Assembly (NCBI GenBank): GCA_046757565.1
Contig: JBHHYN010000060.1
Span: 1 to 15,920, forward strand
DNA from: JBHHYN01 sp046757565
GTDB taxonomy: Bacteria; Pseudomonadota; Gammaproteobacteria; Eutrophobiales; Eutrophobiaceae
DNA length: 15,920 nucleotides
Direction of reading: 5' to 3'
A program made the position numbers and the translations under genes. Below the pieces are notes generated by a model. It did no database searches and was not told the origin of the DNA. It was given only the letters and a program-made list of their open reading frames with translations. Within the stretch, counting starts at the first letter, position 1, and the number at the start of each line of letters is the position of its first letter. Positions 7,753 to 15,028 of the stretch are shown piece by piece.

Positions 7753-7823
7753 GGGCGCCCTGAGATTGGGCTGAGAGTGACCCTTGAACCTGATCCGGGT
7801 AATCCCGGCGTAGGAAAGCAAGC
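7745..7823 (+). ncRNA. TPP riboswitch (THI element) of thiC
   Basis: The conserved blocks of the TPP aptamer are present in order: GGGGCGCC (7752-7759), GGGCTGAGA (7768-7776), ACCCTTGAACCTGAT (7780-7794), a perfect CCGGG-TAAT-CCCGG stem (7795-7808) and CGTAGGAAAG (7809-7818). Stem P3 (GCCC/GGGC) and the GGG/CCC pairing of P2 can form. Stem P1 is weak: the 3' strand AGCAAGC calls for GCTTGCT, but the 5' side reads GGCTCCC, which belongs to the end of the inverted repeat. It should sense thiamine pyrophosphate and repress thiC. No U-rich terminator follows, so control is probably at translation. Confidence 0.9.
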
Positions 7824-7889
7824 ACTGGCCTCTCCCGGGATCCCTCATAATAGTACCACATGCCGCGTATTTGAGGAGGAGATGATGAT
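7824..7889 (+). promoter_or_regulatory. thiC expression platform and ribosome binding site
   Basis: Between aptamer and start codon lie nested palindromes cccggg and gggatccc (7834-7844) and the strong Shine-Dalgarno site gaggagga (7873-7880), nine bases before the ATG. Segment tctcc (7831-7835) could pair with ggaga (7878-7882), and ctcat (7844-7848) with atgag at the start codon. Each pairing is only five bases, so masking of the start by TPP binding is plausible but unproven. Confidence 0.45.
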
Positions 7890-9770
7890 ATGAGCGCCGT
7901 TCCGGAAAATTTTCACAGCGAAAATGCCAAAGTTGATGCAGAGGCGGTCCAGCCATTCCCGCATTCCAGAAAAATCTATGTCAGCGGCAGCCGGGTGGAT
8001 ATCAGGGTTCCCATGCGTGAGATCACGTGCAGTGATACCCGCTCCGGCGCTGCGCATGAGAAGAATACCGCTGTCACTGTTTATGACACCTCCGGCCCCT
8101 ATACAGATCCCGGTAAATCGATTGATATACGGGCAGGTTTGCCGTGGCTGCGGGAGCGCTGGATAGCGGATCGTAACGATAGCGAACAACTGGACAGGCC
8201 CACATCGAATTTCGGACAAAAGCGCCTGGAAGATCCTGAATCCGCCCATCTGCGATTCAAAACCACGCATAAACCTCGCCGGGCAAAATCGGGCGGCAAT
8301 GTGACACAGATGCATTACGCCCGGGCGGGGATTATTACCCCGGAAATGGAGTTTGTGGCCATCAGGGAAAATCTCAGATTGCAGGAATATCAGGGCAGCC
8401 GCTTGTTACATCGCCATCCCGGCATGAATTCCGGCATGCCCATGCCGGATGAGATAACCCCTGAGTTGGTCCGTTCCGAGGTCGCCCGGGGCCGCGCCAT
8501 CATCCCGGCAAACATTAATCACCTGGAGCTTGAACCGATGATAATCGGCCGCAATTTCCTGGTCAAAATCAACGCGAATATCGGCAATTCGGCCGTGACA
8601 TCGTCGATAGATGAGGAGGTCGATAAAATGACCTGGGCAATCCGTTGGGGCGCTGATACGGTCATGGACCTCTCAACCGGAAAGCATATTCATGAGACCC
8701 GGGAGTGGATCATTCGAAATTCACCCGTGCCCATCGGCACGGTTCCCATCTACCAGGCCCTGGAAAAGGTGGATGGCAGGGCGGAGGAGCTGAGTTGGGA
8801 GTTGTACAGGGATACCCTGATTGAGCAGGCAGAGCAGGGGGTCGATTATTTTACGATCCATGCCGGTGTGCGTTTGCCCTTTATACCGATGACGGCCGGA
8901 CGGGTCACCGGCATCGTCTCCCGCGGCGGTTCGATCCTTGCCAAGTGGTGTCTGGCCCATCATCAGGAAAATTTTCTGTATACCCATTTTGAAGAGATAT
9001 GCGCGATCATGAAGGCCTACGACGTTGCATTCTCCCTGGGGGACGGCTTACGTCCGGGTTCAATTGCTGACGCCAATGACGAGGCGCAGTTCGCGGAACT
9101 CACTACCCTGGGAGAATTGACCGGGATCGCCTGGCAACATGATGTGCAGGTGATGATCGAAGGTCCTGGCCACGTGCCGATGCAGTTGATAAGAGAGAAT
9201 ATGCAGCGGGAACTGGATGCGTGCAGCGAAGCGCCGTTCTATACGCTTGGTCCGTTAACCACGGATATCGCGCCGGGGTATGATCATATTACCTCGGCCA
9301 TCGGTGCGGCCATGATAGGCTGGTACGGAACCGCCATGCTCTGTTATGTCACCCCGAAAGAGCACCTGGGTCTGCCCGACAAGGAGGATGTGAAAGAGGG
9401 CATCATCGCCTACAAGATCGCCGCCCATGCAGCGGATCTTGGCAAGGGCCACCCCGCCGCCCAGCTCCGGGATAATGCCATCTCCAAGGCGCGCTTCGAG
9501 TTTCGCTGGGAGGATCAGTTTAATCTGGGACTGGATCCCGATCGGGCCCGGGAATTTCACGATGCCACCTTGCCGAAGGAGGGGCATAAGAGCGCGCATT
9601 TCTGCTCTATGTGCGGTCCGAATTTCTGCTCCATGAAGATCACACAGGATGTACGGGATTATGCGGCACAGAAGGGAATCGAGGAGATGGATGAGGCTCT
9701 GGCAAAAGGCATGCAGGAAAAGGCGCAGGAGTTCAGAAAAACGGGTGGTGAAATCTACCCGAAGTATTGA
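7890..9770 (+). CDS. thiC: Phosphomethylpyrimidine synthase ThiC
   Basis: A 626-residue cytoplasmic enzyme that rearranges 5-aminoimidazole ribotide to the HMP phosphate moiety of thiamine, using SAM and a [4Fe-4S] cluster. Length and organisation match the long proteobacterial form: an N-terminal domain (FSHSRKIYV-type start, here FPHSRKIYVSG), the barrel with MQLIREN and GPGHVPM, and the C-terminal cluster motif C572-SM-C575-GPNF-C580 (CX2CX4C), which is intact. Other landmarks are HYARAGIITPEMEF and DLSTGKHIHETR. The start is fixed by the strong ribosome binding site. A TPP riboswitch immediately upstream fits the pathway end product. No other thi gene is adjacent. Confidence 0.97.
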   Translation: MSAVPENFHSENAKVDAEAVQPFPHSRKIYVSGSRVDIRVPMREITCSDTRSGAAHEKNTAVTVYDTSGPYTDPGKSIDIRAGLPWLRERWIADRNDSEQLDRPTSNFGQKRLEDPESAHLRFKTTHKPRRAKSGGNVTQMHYARAGIITPEMEFVAIRENLRLQEYQGSRLLHRHPGMNSGMPMPDEITPELVRSEVARGRAIIPANINHLELEPMIIGRNFLVKINANIGNSAVTSSIDEEVDKMTWAIRWGADTVMDLSTGKHIHETREWIIRNSPVPIGTVPIYQALEKVDGRAEELSWELYRDTLIEQAEQGVDYFTIHAGVRLPFIPMTAGRVTGIVSRGGSILAKWCLAHHQENFLYTHFEEICAIMKAYDVAFSLGDGLRPGSIADANDEAQFAELTTLGELTGIAWQHDVQVMIEGPGHVPMQLIRENMQRELDACSEAPFYTLGPLTTDIAPGYDHITSAIGAAMIGWYGTAMLCYVTPKEHLGLPDKEDVKEGIIAYKIAAHAADLGKGHPAAQLRDNAISKARFEFRWEDQFNLGLDPDRAREFHDATLPKEGHKSAHFCSMCGPNFCSMKITQDVRDYAAQKGIEEMDEALAKGMQEKAQEFRKTGGEIYPKY

Positions 9771-9832
9771 GTACGTTTTTGACCGCAGGATAAAGTATTC
9801 AGGCGTCAGGATGCAATATAAAATAACGTGAG

Positions 9833-9862
9833 ATCCCTCGGCTCACTGCGTTCGCTCGGGAT
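9833..9862. repeat. Hairpin element 1 downstream of thiC
   Basis: Short arms atccc (9833-9837) and gggat (9858-9862) enclose a G/C-rich segment, ggctcactgcgttcgctc. The sequence has the look of a dispersed intergenic repeat rather than a terminator, since no T-run follows it. Confidence 0.4.
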
Positions 9863-9875
9863 GGCACATTTGTCG

Positions 9876-9895
9876 TTCCTCACGGATGTGAGGAA
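9876..9895 (+). terminator. Hairpin element 2, possible thiC terminator
   Basis: Perfect eight-base arms ttcctcac and gtgaggaa flank a ggat loop, followed by tcttt. It could end thiC transcription, though the T-run is poor. Together with hairpin 1 it may form a two-stem REP-like unit. It lies just before the glnE start region. Confidence 0.45.
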
Positions 9896-9961
9896 TCTTT
9901 ACTGTATTTGCCCCGGAACGATACGGATCTGCCATTCCCAATGAATATACGGGTTAAGTGT

Positions 9962-11278
9962 ATGGCGATTAGCAACACTGGTTTAGAGCAGTTGATCCGA
10001 TCATCTCCCGCTCCCCAAGCTGCTGCAATGCGTCTGGAACGTCTGTGTGCAGACAGGAAAACTCAACAGGGATTAAGTGCGCTGGATACGCCGCTGCTTA
10101 AAGACCTGGTTTCGATTATTGCAATTTCGAATTTTCTGTTTCATTTCATCTGCCGGCATCCATACGCCATCTCTCTGATTGGACAAATATCCTCACCCGA
10201 AGAGAGTCAGGTCGAGGCAATAACAGACATCAATGCACTCAGAATCTATAAATACGAAGAGCTGTTAAAGATCACCTGGATGGATGTCTCCGGGACCTGT
10301 GACTATGCAGAAGTGCTGGCGGCGCTGAGCCGGCTTGCGGTGACCATTGTAAGGCATGCGTTACGCCTGTCACTGAATGCCACTTCTTATGACATCGTCA
10401 GCAATTCCATGTGTGTCATGGGTTTGGGGAAACTGGGCGCCAATGAACTCAATTACAGTTCGGATATTGATCTGATCTTCATTTCAGCAGATCCGGATAA
10501 CGGGGATGAGCATTTTCCTGCAACACATAGACTGTTGTCCGATAGTATCCGCGGCCTGAGCCGTATACTGGAAGAGAAAACGGAAGAAGGTTTCCTGTAC
10601 CGGGTTGATCTGAAGCTGCGGCCATGGGGGCGCAGCGGCCCGCTTGTCATGTCGATTGACGATACCGAGATCTACTATGAGTCCAGTTCCGAATCATGGG
10701 AACGATTTGCCTGGTTACGCGCCAGGGTCATTGCCGGGTCAAAGGCCCTGGGATCAGAACTGTTGCAACGCATGCGGCCGTTTATCTTCATGCGCTCGCT
10801 GAGCACGGATGACCTGGGCCGTTTCCTGGAGATTAAAAAAGCGATGAGCGAGGCGAGGCAACGCCAGGCACATTGGAACGTAAAAGTCGGTGACGGGGGT
10901 ATCCGGGATATTGAGTTTTTCGTGCAGATATTACAAATCGTTAACGCCGCCAGGCATAAGTCATTGCAAACAACCAATACCCTTGAAGCCATGGCCGGTT
11001 TGCTGTCGACCGGACTGATCACCGCCGAAGAGGAGCGGGAGATCTATCGAAGCTATCTCTTTTTACGGCGTCTGGAAAACCATTTGCAGATGTTCGATGA
11101 ACAGCAGACCCATGATTTGCCGGATGAAAAAAACCAGCGGTTAATCCTTGCCCGTTCTCTGGGAGCGGCCGGGCACAGCAATGATGCTGTCCTTGATAAT
11201 TTTGAAAAGGAGTTGTCCGCCCATCGATCAACGGCCCGGATGTATTTCGACCGGGTTTTGCCCGGTGAGAATTTATAA
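9962..11278 (+). CDS. glnE: GlnE N-terminal half: adenylyl-removing domain as separate polypeptide
   Basis: A 438-residue protein from this ATG, corresponding to the AT-N (deadenylylating) half of glutamine synthetase adenylyltransferase. The nucleotidyltransferase motif GLGKLGANELNYSSDIDLIF carries D168 and D170, aligned with the catalytic D173/D175 I recall for E. coli. YRVDLKLRPWGRSGPLV supplies the third acidic residue, and KVGDGGIRDIEFFVQ and FLRRLENHLQ complete the domain. It ends at PGENL with TAA at 11276-11278, essentially where AT-N ends in E. coli (about residue 440). The reading frame continues in phase into the AT-C half. A longer reading from TTG at 9908 is possible but begins in hairpin-repeat sequence. 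The removase would strip AMP from glutamine synthetase under nitrogen limitation. The domain is intact, so a functional split is possible. Confidence 0.85.
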   Translation: MAISNTGLEQLIRSSPAPQAAAMRLERLCADRKTQQGLSALDTPLLKDLVSIIAISNFLFHFICRHPYAISLIGQISSPEESQVEAITDINALRIYKYEELLKITWMDVSGTCDYAEVLAALSRLAVTIVRHALRLSLNATSYDIVSNSMCVMGLGKLGANELNYSSDIDLIFISADPDNGDEHFPATHRLLSDSIRGLSRILEEKTEEGFLYRVDLKLRPWGRSGPLVMSIDDTEIYYESSSESWERFAWLRARVIAGSKALGSELLQRMRPFIFMRSLSTDDLGRFLEIKKAMSEARQRQAHWNVKVGDGGIRDIEFFVQILQIVNAARHKSLQTTNTLEAMAGLLSTGLITAEEEREIYRSYLFLRRLENHLQMFDEQQTHDLPDEKNQRLILARSLGAAGHSNDAVLDNFEKELSAHRSTARMYFDRVLPGENL

Positions 11279-11284
11279 ACCATG
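11276..11284 (+). other. In-frame stop-restart junction within glnE
   Basis: TAA-ACC-ATG: the stop of the first glnE half is followed in the same frame, one codon later, by the ATG of the second half. A ggtgag sequence (11264-11269) lies 12 bases before the ATG, rather far for a ribosome binding site. Ribosomes finishing the first half could re-initiate at once. A single base change at the TAA would restore one long open frame. Confidence 0.8.
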
Positions 11285-12610
11285 AATTCCGGTATTGCAA
11301 TAGATGCCGCTTTGGCGTCGGCATGGCACACACAGTCCGCCTTATCCAGTTTGCAACGCTGGCTGGAGGTATGTGAACAGGAGGAGTGGGGGAGTGTCCC
11401 GGACAACCTGCCGCTGCTGGGAGGAGTGTTTGGCGCCAGTTGGTACTTTACCCGCTTTATCTTTTATCGAGGCAGGCAAACGGCCGGATTGATCGACAAG
11501 TCCGCCTTGTTTGACTGTAGCCTCAATGCAATCAATAAAGAACTGGCCGCCGCACTCGATGCCTCTGATCAGGAACAACAGCTCGAACAACTGAGGATCC
11601 TGAAGAATGAATCGATGCTGCAAATACTGGTTTGTTATCTGAATGGCCGTTTCGATCAGGCGGAGGCGGAACTGGCTCTGACCAACCTGGCCGAGGCAAC
11701 ATTGGACTGTGCCATGAGGATATTTGATCTATTTTCATCACCCCGTCACCGTATTGCGGCGCTGGGGATGGGCAGGATGGCCGGCAAAGAGATGATATTT
11801 GGATCGGATCTGGATCTTATTTTTCTGTACGAGCATGAGTCCGATGAAAGCTCTTTGCAACTATCAAAAAAAATCAGGCTGCTGTTGCGGCATCTCTCCT
11901 CGGCCGCTTCAGGGGGCACACTCTATGATGTTGATATGCGTTTGCGTCCTCATGGGACATCGGGCGCCTTGTTGACATCTGTTGACTCATTTCTGGAATA
12001 TCACCGGCAGGAGCGTGAGATCTGGGAGCGGCAAATGATGACCCGCTGCCGCCCTGTAATCGACAAGGAGGGGATGGGACAAACGGCCTTGCAGGAGATA
12101 ATGCCCTGTATTTACACGGAGTATGATGAAACACGCCTGCGCAATGAAGTCGTGTCGATGCGCAGGCGGGTACAGATGGAAAAAGGAAACCTGAGCGGAA
12201 AATTTGAGGTTAAACGGGGCCGGGGCGGACTCATGGATATCGACTTCATCACGCATTTTCTGCAGTTACGCCATGGTTGTTATGATCCGGCATTACAGAC
12301 GGCCAGCACCAGGAGGGCGCTGGCCCTGCTGGCCGAAAAAACCGTTATTCCTGCCGATACGGCCGCATCACTGCTTGACGCCTATGATTTTTTGAAAAGG
12401 GTAGAGTCTTCTGTCCGCCTGTTTGACATGAAACCGATCAGTGATTTTTCAAAGGACCCGGCCGATCACCTCTTTTTGGCGAGAGCAATGGGTTTCCACG
12501 GAGATAATACGAACGGCTTTCTGGAAGCGTATCAGACTGTGGCGGAGTCAGTGCGGCATCACTTTGACGGGATCCTGGGTGAACCCGCTGGTTATAATGA
12601 TGCTGATTAA
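11282..12610 (+). CDS. glnE: GlnE C-terminal half: adenylyltransferase domain as separate polypeptide
   Basis: A 442-residue protein equal to the AT-C (adenylylating) half of GlnE, which adds AMP to glutamine synthetase when nitrogen is plentiful. The motif LGMGRMAGKEMIFGSDLDLIFLY holds D176 and D178, aligned with recalled E. coli D701/D703. YDVDMRLRPHGTSGALLTS supplies the third acidic residue, and KRGRGGLMDIDFITH follows. The helical segment before the catalytic core is short: only 176 residues separate the AT-N end from the first Asp, against about 264 in E. coli, so roughly 85-90 residues of the linker/regulatory region are missing. No frameshift or decay is seen. The end overlaps the convergent putP gene by 63 bases. 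It might be a true two-gene GlnE, a recent nonsense mutation, or a sequencing error at the junction. Confidence 0.85.
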   Translation: MNSGIAIDAALASAWHTQSALSSLQRWLEVCEQEEWGSVPDNLPLLGGVFGASWYFTRFIFYRGRQTAGLIDKSALFDCSLNAINKELAAALDASDQEQQLEQLRILKNESMLQILVCYLNGRFDQAEAELALTNLAEATLDCAMRIFDLFSSPRHRIAALGMGRMAGKEMIFGSDLDLIFLYEHESDESSLQLSKKIRLLLRHLSSAASGGTLYDVDMRLRPHGTSGALLTSVDSFLEYHRQEREIWERQMMTRCRPVIDKEGMGQTALQEIMPCIYTEYDETRLRNEVVSMRRRVQMEKGNLSGKFEVKRGRGGLMDIDFITHFLQLRHGCYDPALQTASTRRALALLAEKTVIPADTAASLLDAYDFLKRVESSVRLFDMKPISDFSKDPADHLFLARAMGFHGDNTNGFLEAYQTVAESVRHHFDGILGEPAGYNDAD

Positions 12611-14005
12611 CGAAAACAGGAAAGCCGGCACCAGTTCATAAAGTTCGAATATCCCTCCCTGCAGCCGGCCCCAGATAATCACGGTAACGCTGCCGACGAT
12701 AATTCCCGCTATGGCCCCGGTTTTTGTCATCTGTTTCCAGAACAGCGATAAAAGCAGTGCCGGACCAAAGGCCGCACCAAACCCGGCCCAGGCATAACTG
12801 ACCAGATCCAGGACTTTTCGCTCCGGATTCAGGGCCAGGAGGGTGGCAATCACGGCGATGACGGTGACTGAGATGCGGCCGACGATCATCAGTTCGGTAT
12901 CGCCGATGTCGCGTTTCAACAGGGTTTTGTAGAAGTCTTCCGTGATCGCCGAAGAGGCCACCAGCAGTTGTGAGTCCGCGGTGCTCATGATGGCGGCAAG
13001 GATGCCGGCCAGGCAGATCCCGGCAATAAAAGGATGGAAAATTATTTTCACCATCTCGATGAACACCTTTTCGCTGTCCGATCCGATCAGGGGATTGGCC
13101 AGAAAGAGGTTGCCGCTCAATCCGATGGATAATGCCGCACACAGGCACAGGGCGGACCATATCATGGCAATGCGCCGGGCATCGCTGATCAACGCCGTAG
13201 AACGTATCGCCATGAAACGTACAACGATATGCGGTTGTCCGAAATAGCCGAGGCCCCATCCCGTGAGAGAGGCCCAGGCGATAAAAGAGAGCGGTTTGCC
13301 GTCAGCCGATTGCAGGGGGCTGACGAGTGCGGGATTGTGTGCGTGAATAGCGATAAAGGCGACCTCTATGCCGCCGCTTCGCTGAAGTGCGGTGATGGCG
13401 ACCAGCACCAGCGCCAAAGCCATCAACAGTCCCTGAAAGAGGTCTGTCCAGGATACCGCCAGAAATCCTCCAGTGGCGGTGTAGAGTAAAATCGCCAGTG
13501 CCCCGGCCACCACAGCCCAGTGATAGGGTAACCCAAAGACACTCTCGAACAATTTGCCGCCGGCCACGAGCCCTGAACTCGTATAAAACAGAAAAAATAA
13601 CAGGATAAAGAGGGCGGTGATGAAACGCAGGAGGTGGCTATGGTCCTTGAATCTGTATTCGAAATATTCAGGCAGGGTGAGGGCATTGCCAACCGAGACA
13701 CTTTGCTGACGCAGACGCGGGGCCACGAGTAACCAGTTCAGATAGGTCCCCAGGATCAAACCCAGGGCTATCCATCCCGCTTCCAGGCCGGCCAGGTAGG
13801 CGTAACCGGGCAGCCCCAGCAACAGCCAGCCGCTCATGTCTGATGCGCCCGCGCTCAGGGCGGTCGTCCAGCGGCCGAGCCGGCGCCCTCCCAATATATA
13901 GTCCGACAGGTTGCTCGTTTTCCGATAAGCGCTCCAACCGATATAGAAGAGCAGCAGAAAATAGATAACAAAGGTGATTGCAAGAAGAGTCCGATCAGCA
14001 GACAT
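12548..14005 (-). CDS. putP: Sodium/proline symporter PutP
   Basis: A 485-residue inner-membrane protein of the sodium/solute symporter family with about 13 hydrophobic segments. It imports proline with sodium. The sequence tracks recalled E. coli PutP closely: SAGASDMSGWLLLGLPGYAY with sodium/substrate residues D56 and S58, ALTLPEYFEYRF, GLGYFGQPHI, SSAITEDFYK and SYAWAGFGAAFGPALLL. It is slightly shorter than E. coli PutP at the C-terminus. It starts 15 bases after the stop of the radical SAM gene without an evident ribosome binding site, so coupling is likely. No putA is present in the window. The last 63 bases overlap the end of glnE on the other strand. Confidence 0.93.
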   Translation of the reverse strand: MSADRTLLAITFVIYFLLLFYIGWSAYRKTSNLSDYILGGRRLGRWTTALSAGASDMSGWLLLGLPGYAYLAGLEAGWIALGLILGTYLNWLLVAPRLRQQSVSVGNALTLPEYFEYRFKDHSHLLRFITALFILLFFLFYTSSGLVAGGKLFESVFGLPYHWAVVAGALAILLYTATGGFLAVSWTDLFQGLLMALALVLVAITALQRSGGIEVAFIAIHAHNPALVSPLQSADGKPLSFIAWASLTGWGLGYFGQPHIVVRFMAIRSTALISDARRIAMIWSALCLCAALSIGLSGNLFLANPLIGSDSEKVFIEMVKIIFHPFIAGICLAGILAAIMSTADSQLLVASSAITEDFYKTLLKRDIGDTELMIVGRISVTVIAVIATLLALNPERKVLDLVSYAWAGFGAAFGPALLLSLFWKQMTKTGAIAGIIVGSVTVIIWGRLQGGIFELYELVPAFLFSLISIIITSGFTQDPVKVMPH

Positions 14006-14020
14006 GGGGTCTGTACGTGA

Positions 14021-15022
14021 TTATTCCATAACCGTTTCGCATGAAAAAAACAGTTGTTCGGGGACGTATTTCAGTATCTCGTCGCGGCAAAACCGTAGCA
14101 TCTGCTCCTGTATAGGTTGTCTGTATGAAAACATCCCGGCTTTGTCTTCAAGCGGGGAGGCAAACAGGACTTCATCCGGATAAAGCCGGGTCATGGTCCG
14201 GAAGAAGGCCTTTGGTAAACGAAAACTGCCCATGCTTACGGAATGCAGCCTGCCGATATCAAGCTGTGTGAAAAGGGTACTGAATAGTTGCCGGTATTGA
14301 TCGCGATATGTATCTTCATAAATAATCGGATCAAAACGCAGTCCCAAACGCCAGCCATGTGACTGCAACCGGCGCATGCATTCCAGCCGGCGTTCCGGAT
14401 TGGGTGTTTTATGTTCCAGGGCAGCGGCGATACCGCCAGGAGTAAAGCTGTAGGCGATGATAACGTTATCCAACGGGTCCGTCGCAAGGAGAGAACGGAT
14501 CTGGGTGCTTTTTGTTCGCAGTTCAAACCGGCATTGAGGATGACGTCTGAAGATTGGCAGAAAATTTTCCACAAATCCGGTGACCGGTTCAAGCGCCAGG
14601 CTATCGCAATCATAGCCGGAAAAGAAGTGGCATTCCTGACCGGGAAGTTCGAGTATTTTGGCCGTGATCGCCGCTGCAAACGTTTCGTAGTTGACAAATA
14701 AGACGTAATGGGCCGAACGGTACATCCCCTGCAGGAAACAGTACCGGCAGTCATAGATACAATTCAGCATATGAGAGAAATAGAAATTGTTTTCAGAGCC
14801 GATTCCATAACTGTCGGGCGCCTGCAGAATGAAATTGCTGAATTTTTCAGCAAGGATTAATGCCGGCCTGTGTTTCTGCAGGCGAAAATTTTGTGCCTTG
14901 CGGTTGAAGATTTCCGTATAACGCTTACAGGGGATGATCGTGGCGTTCGGAAACCGGGCGACGATTCCGGCGACCCTTGGATGGCGATCGACCGCCTCTT
15001 CTATGTAGATCGTCTCGAACAC
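14021..15022 (-). CDS. Spore photoproduct lyase-family radical SAM protein
   Basis: A 333-residue radical SAM enzyme related to SplB, which repairs the UV lesion spore photoproduct (5-thyminyl-5,6-dihydrothymine). The [4Fe-4S]/SAM motif is C88-IYD-C92-RY-C95 within NFYFSHMLNCIYDCRYCFLQG-type sequence (FSHMLNC...CFLQGMYRSA). C139, in the segment YDCDSLALEPVT, sits where the hydrogen-donor cysteine lies in Bacillus/Geobacillus SPL (about 140-141, from memory). DNA repair in a non-sporulating proteobacterium is therefore possible but unproven; another radical substrate could be used. The start is GTG at 15022, six bases after the stop of the nucleosidase-like gene, and putP follows after 15 bases, which indicates an operon. 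Confidence 0.82.
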   Translation of the reverse strand: MFETIYIEEAVDRHPRVAGIVARFPNATIIPCKRYTEIFNRKAQNFRLQKHRPALILAEKFSNFILQAPDSYGIGSENNFYFSHMLNCIYDCRYCFLQGMYRSAHYVLFVNYETFAAAITAKILELPGQECHFFSGYDCDSLALEPVTGFVENFLPIFRRHPQCRFELRTKSTQIRSLLATDPLDNVIIAYSFTPGGIAAALEHKTPNPERRLECMRRLQSHGWRLGLRFDPIIYEDTYRDQYRQLFSTLFTQLDIGRLHSVSMGSFRLPKAFFRTMTRLYPDEVLFASPLEDKAGMFSYRQPIQEQMLRFCRDEILKYVPEQLFFSCETVME

Positions 15023-15028
15023 GGGGAA

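Noticed and set aside
7824..7872. Intrinsic terminator as the riboswitch output
   Set aside because: The palindromes cccggg/gggatccc are short and no run of T follows; translational control fits better.
7845..8315. 156-codon minus-strand open frame opposite the start of thiC
   Set aside because: It covers the thiC ribosome binding site and N-terminus, with no recognised family.
9908..9961. TTG start giving an 18-residue longer GlnE N-terminal half
   Set aside because: It begins next to the hairpin element with no ribosome binding site; the ATG at 9962 gives a length close to the E. coli AT-N domain.
11276..11278. Programmed stop-codon read-through or selenocysteine to make full-length GlnE
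   Set aside because: The codon is TAA followed by A, a poor read-through context, and TAA does not code selenocysteine. Re-initiation at the nearby ATG is simpler.
12636..13259. 207-codon open frame in another frame of putP
   Set aside because: Composition is rich in Arg, His and Pro without motifs; PutP homology fills the same DNA in the other frame.
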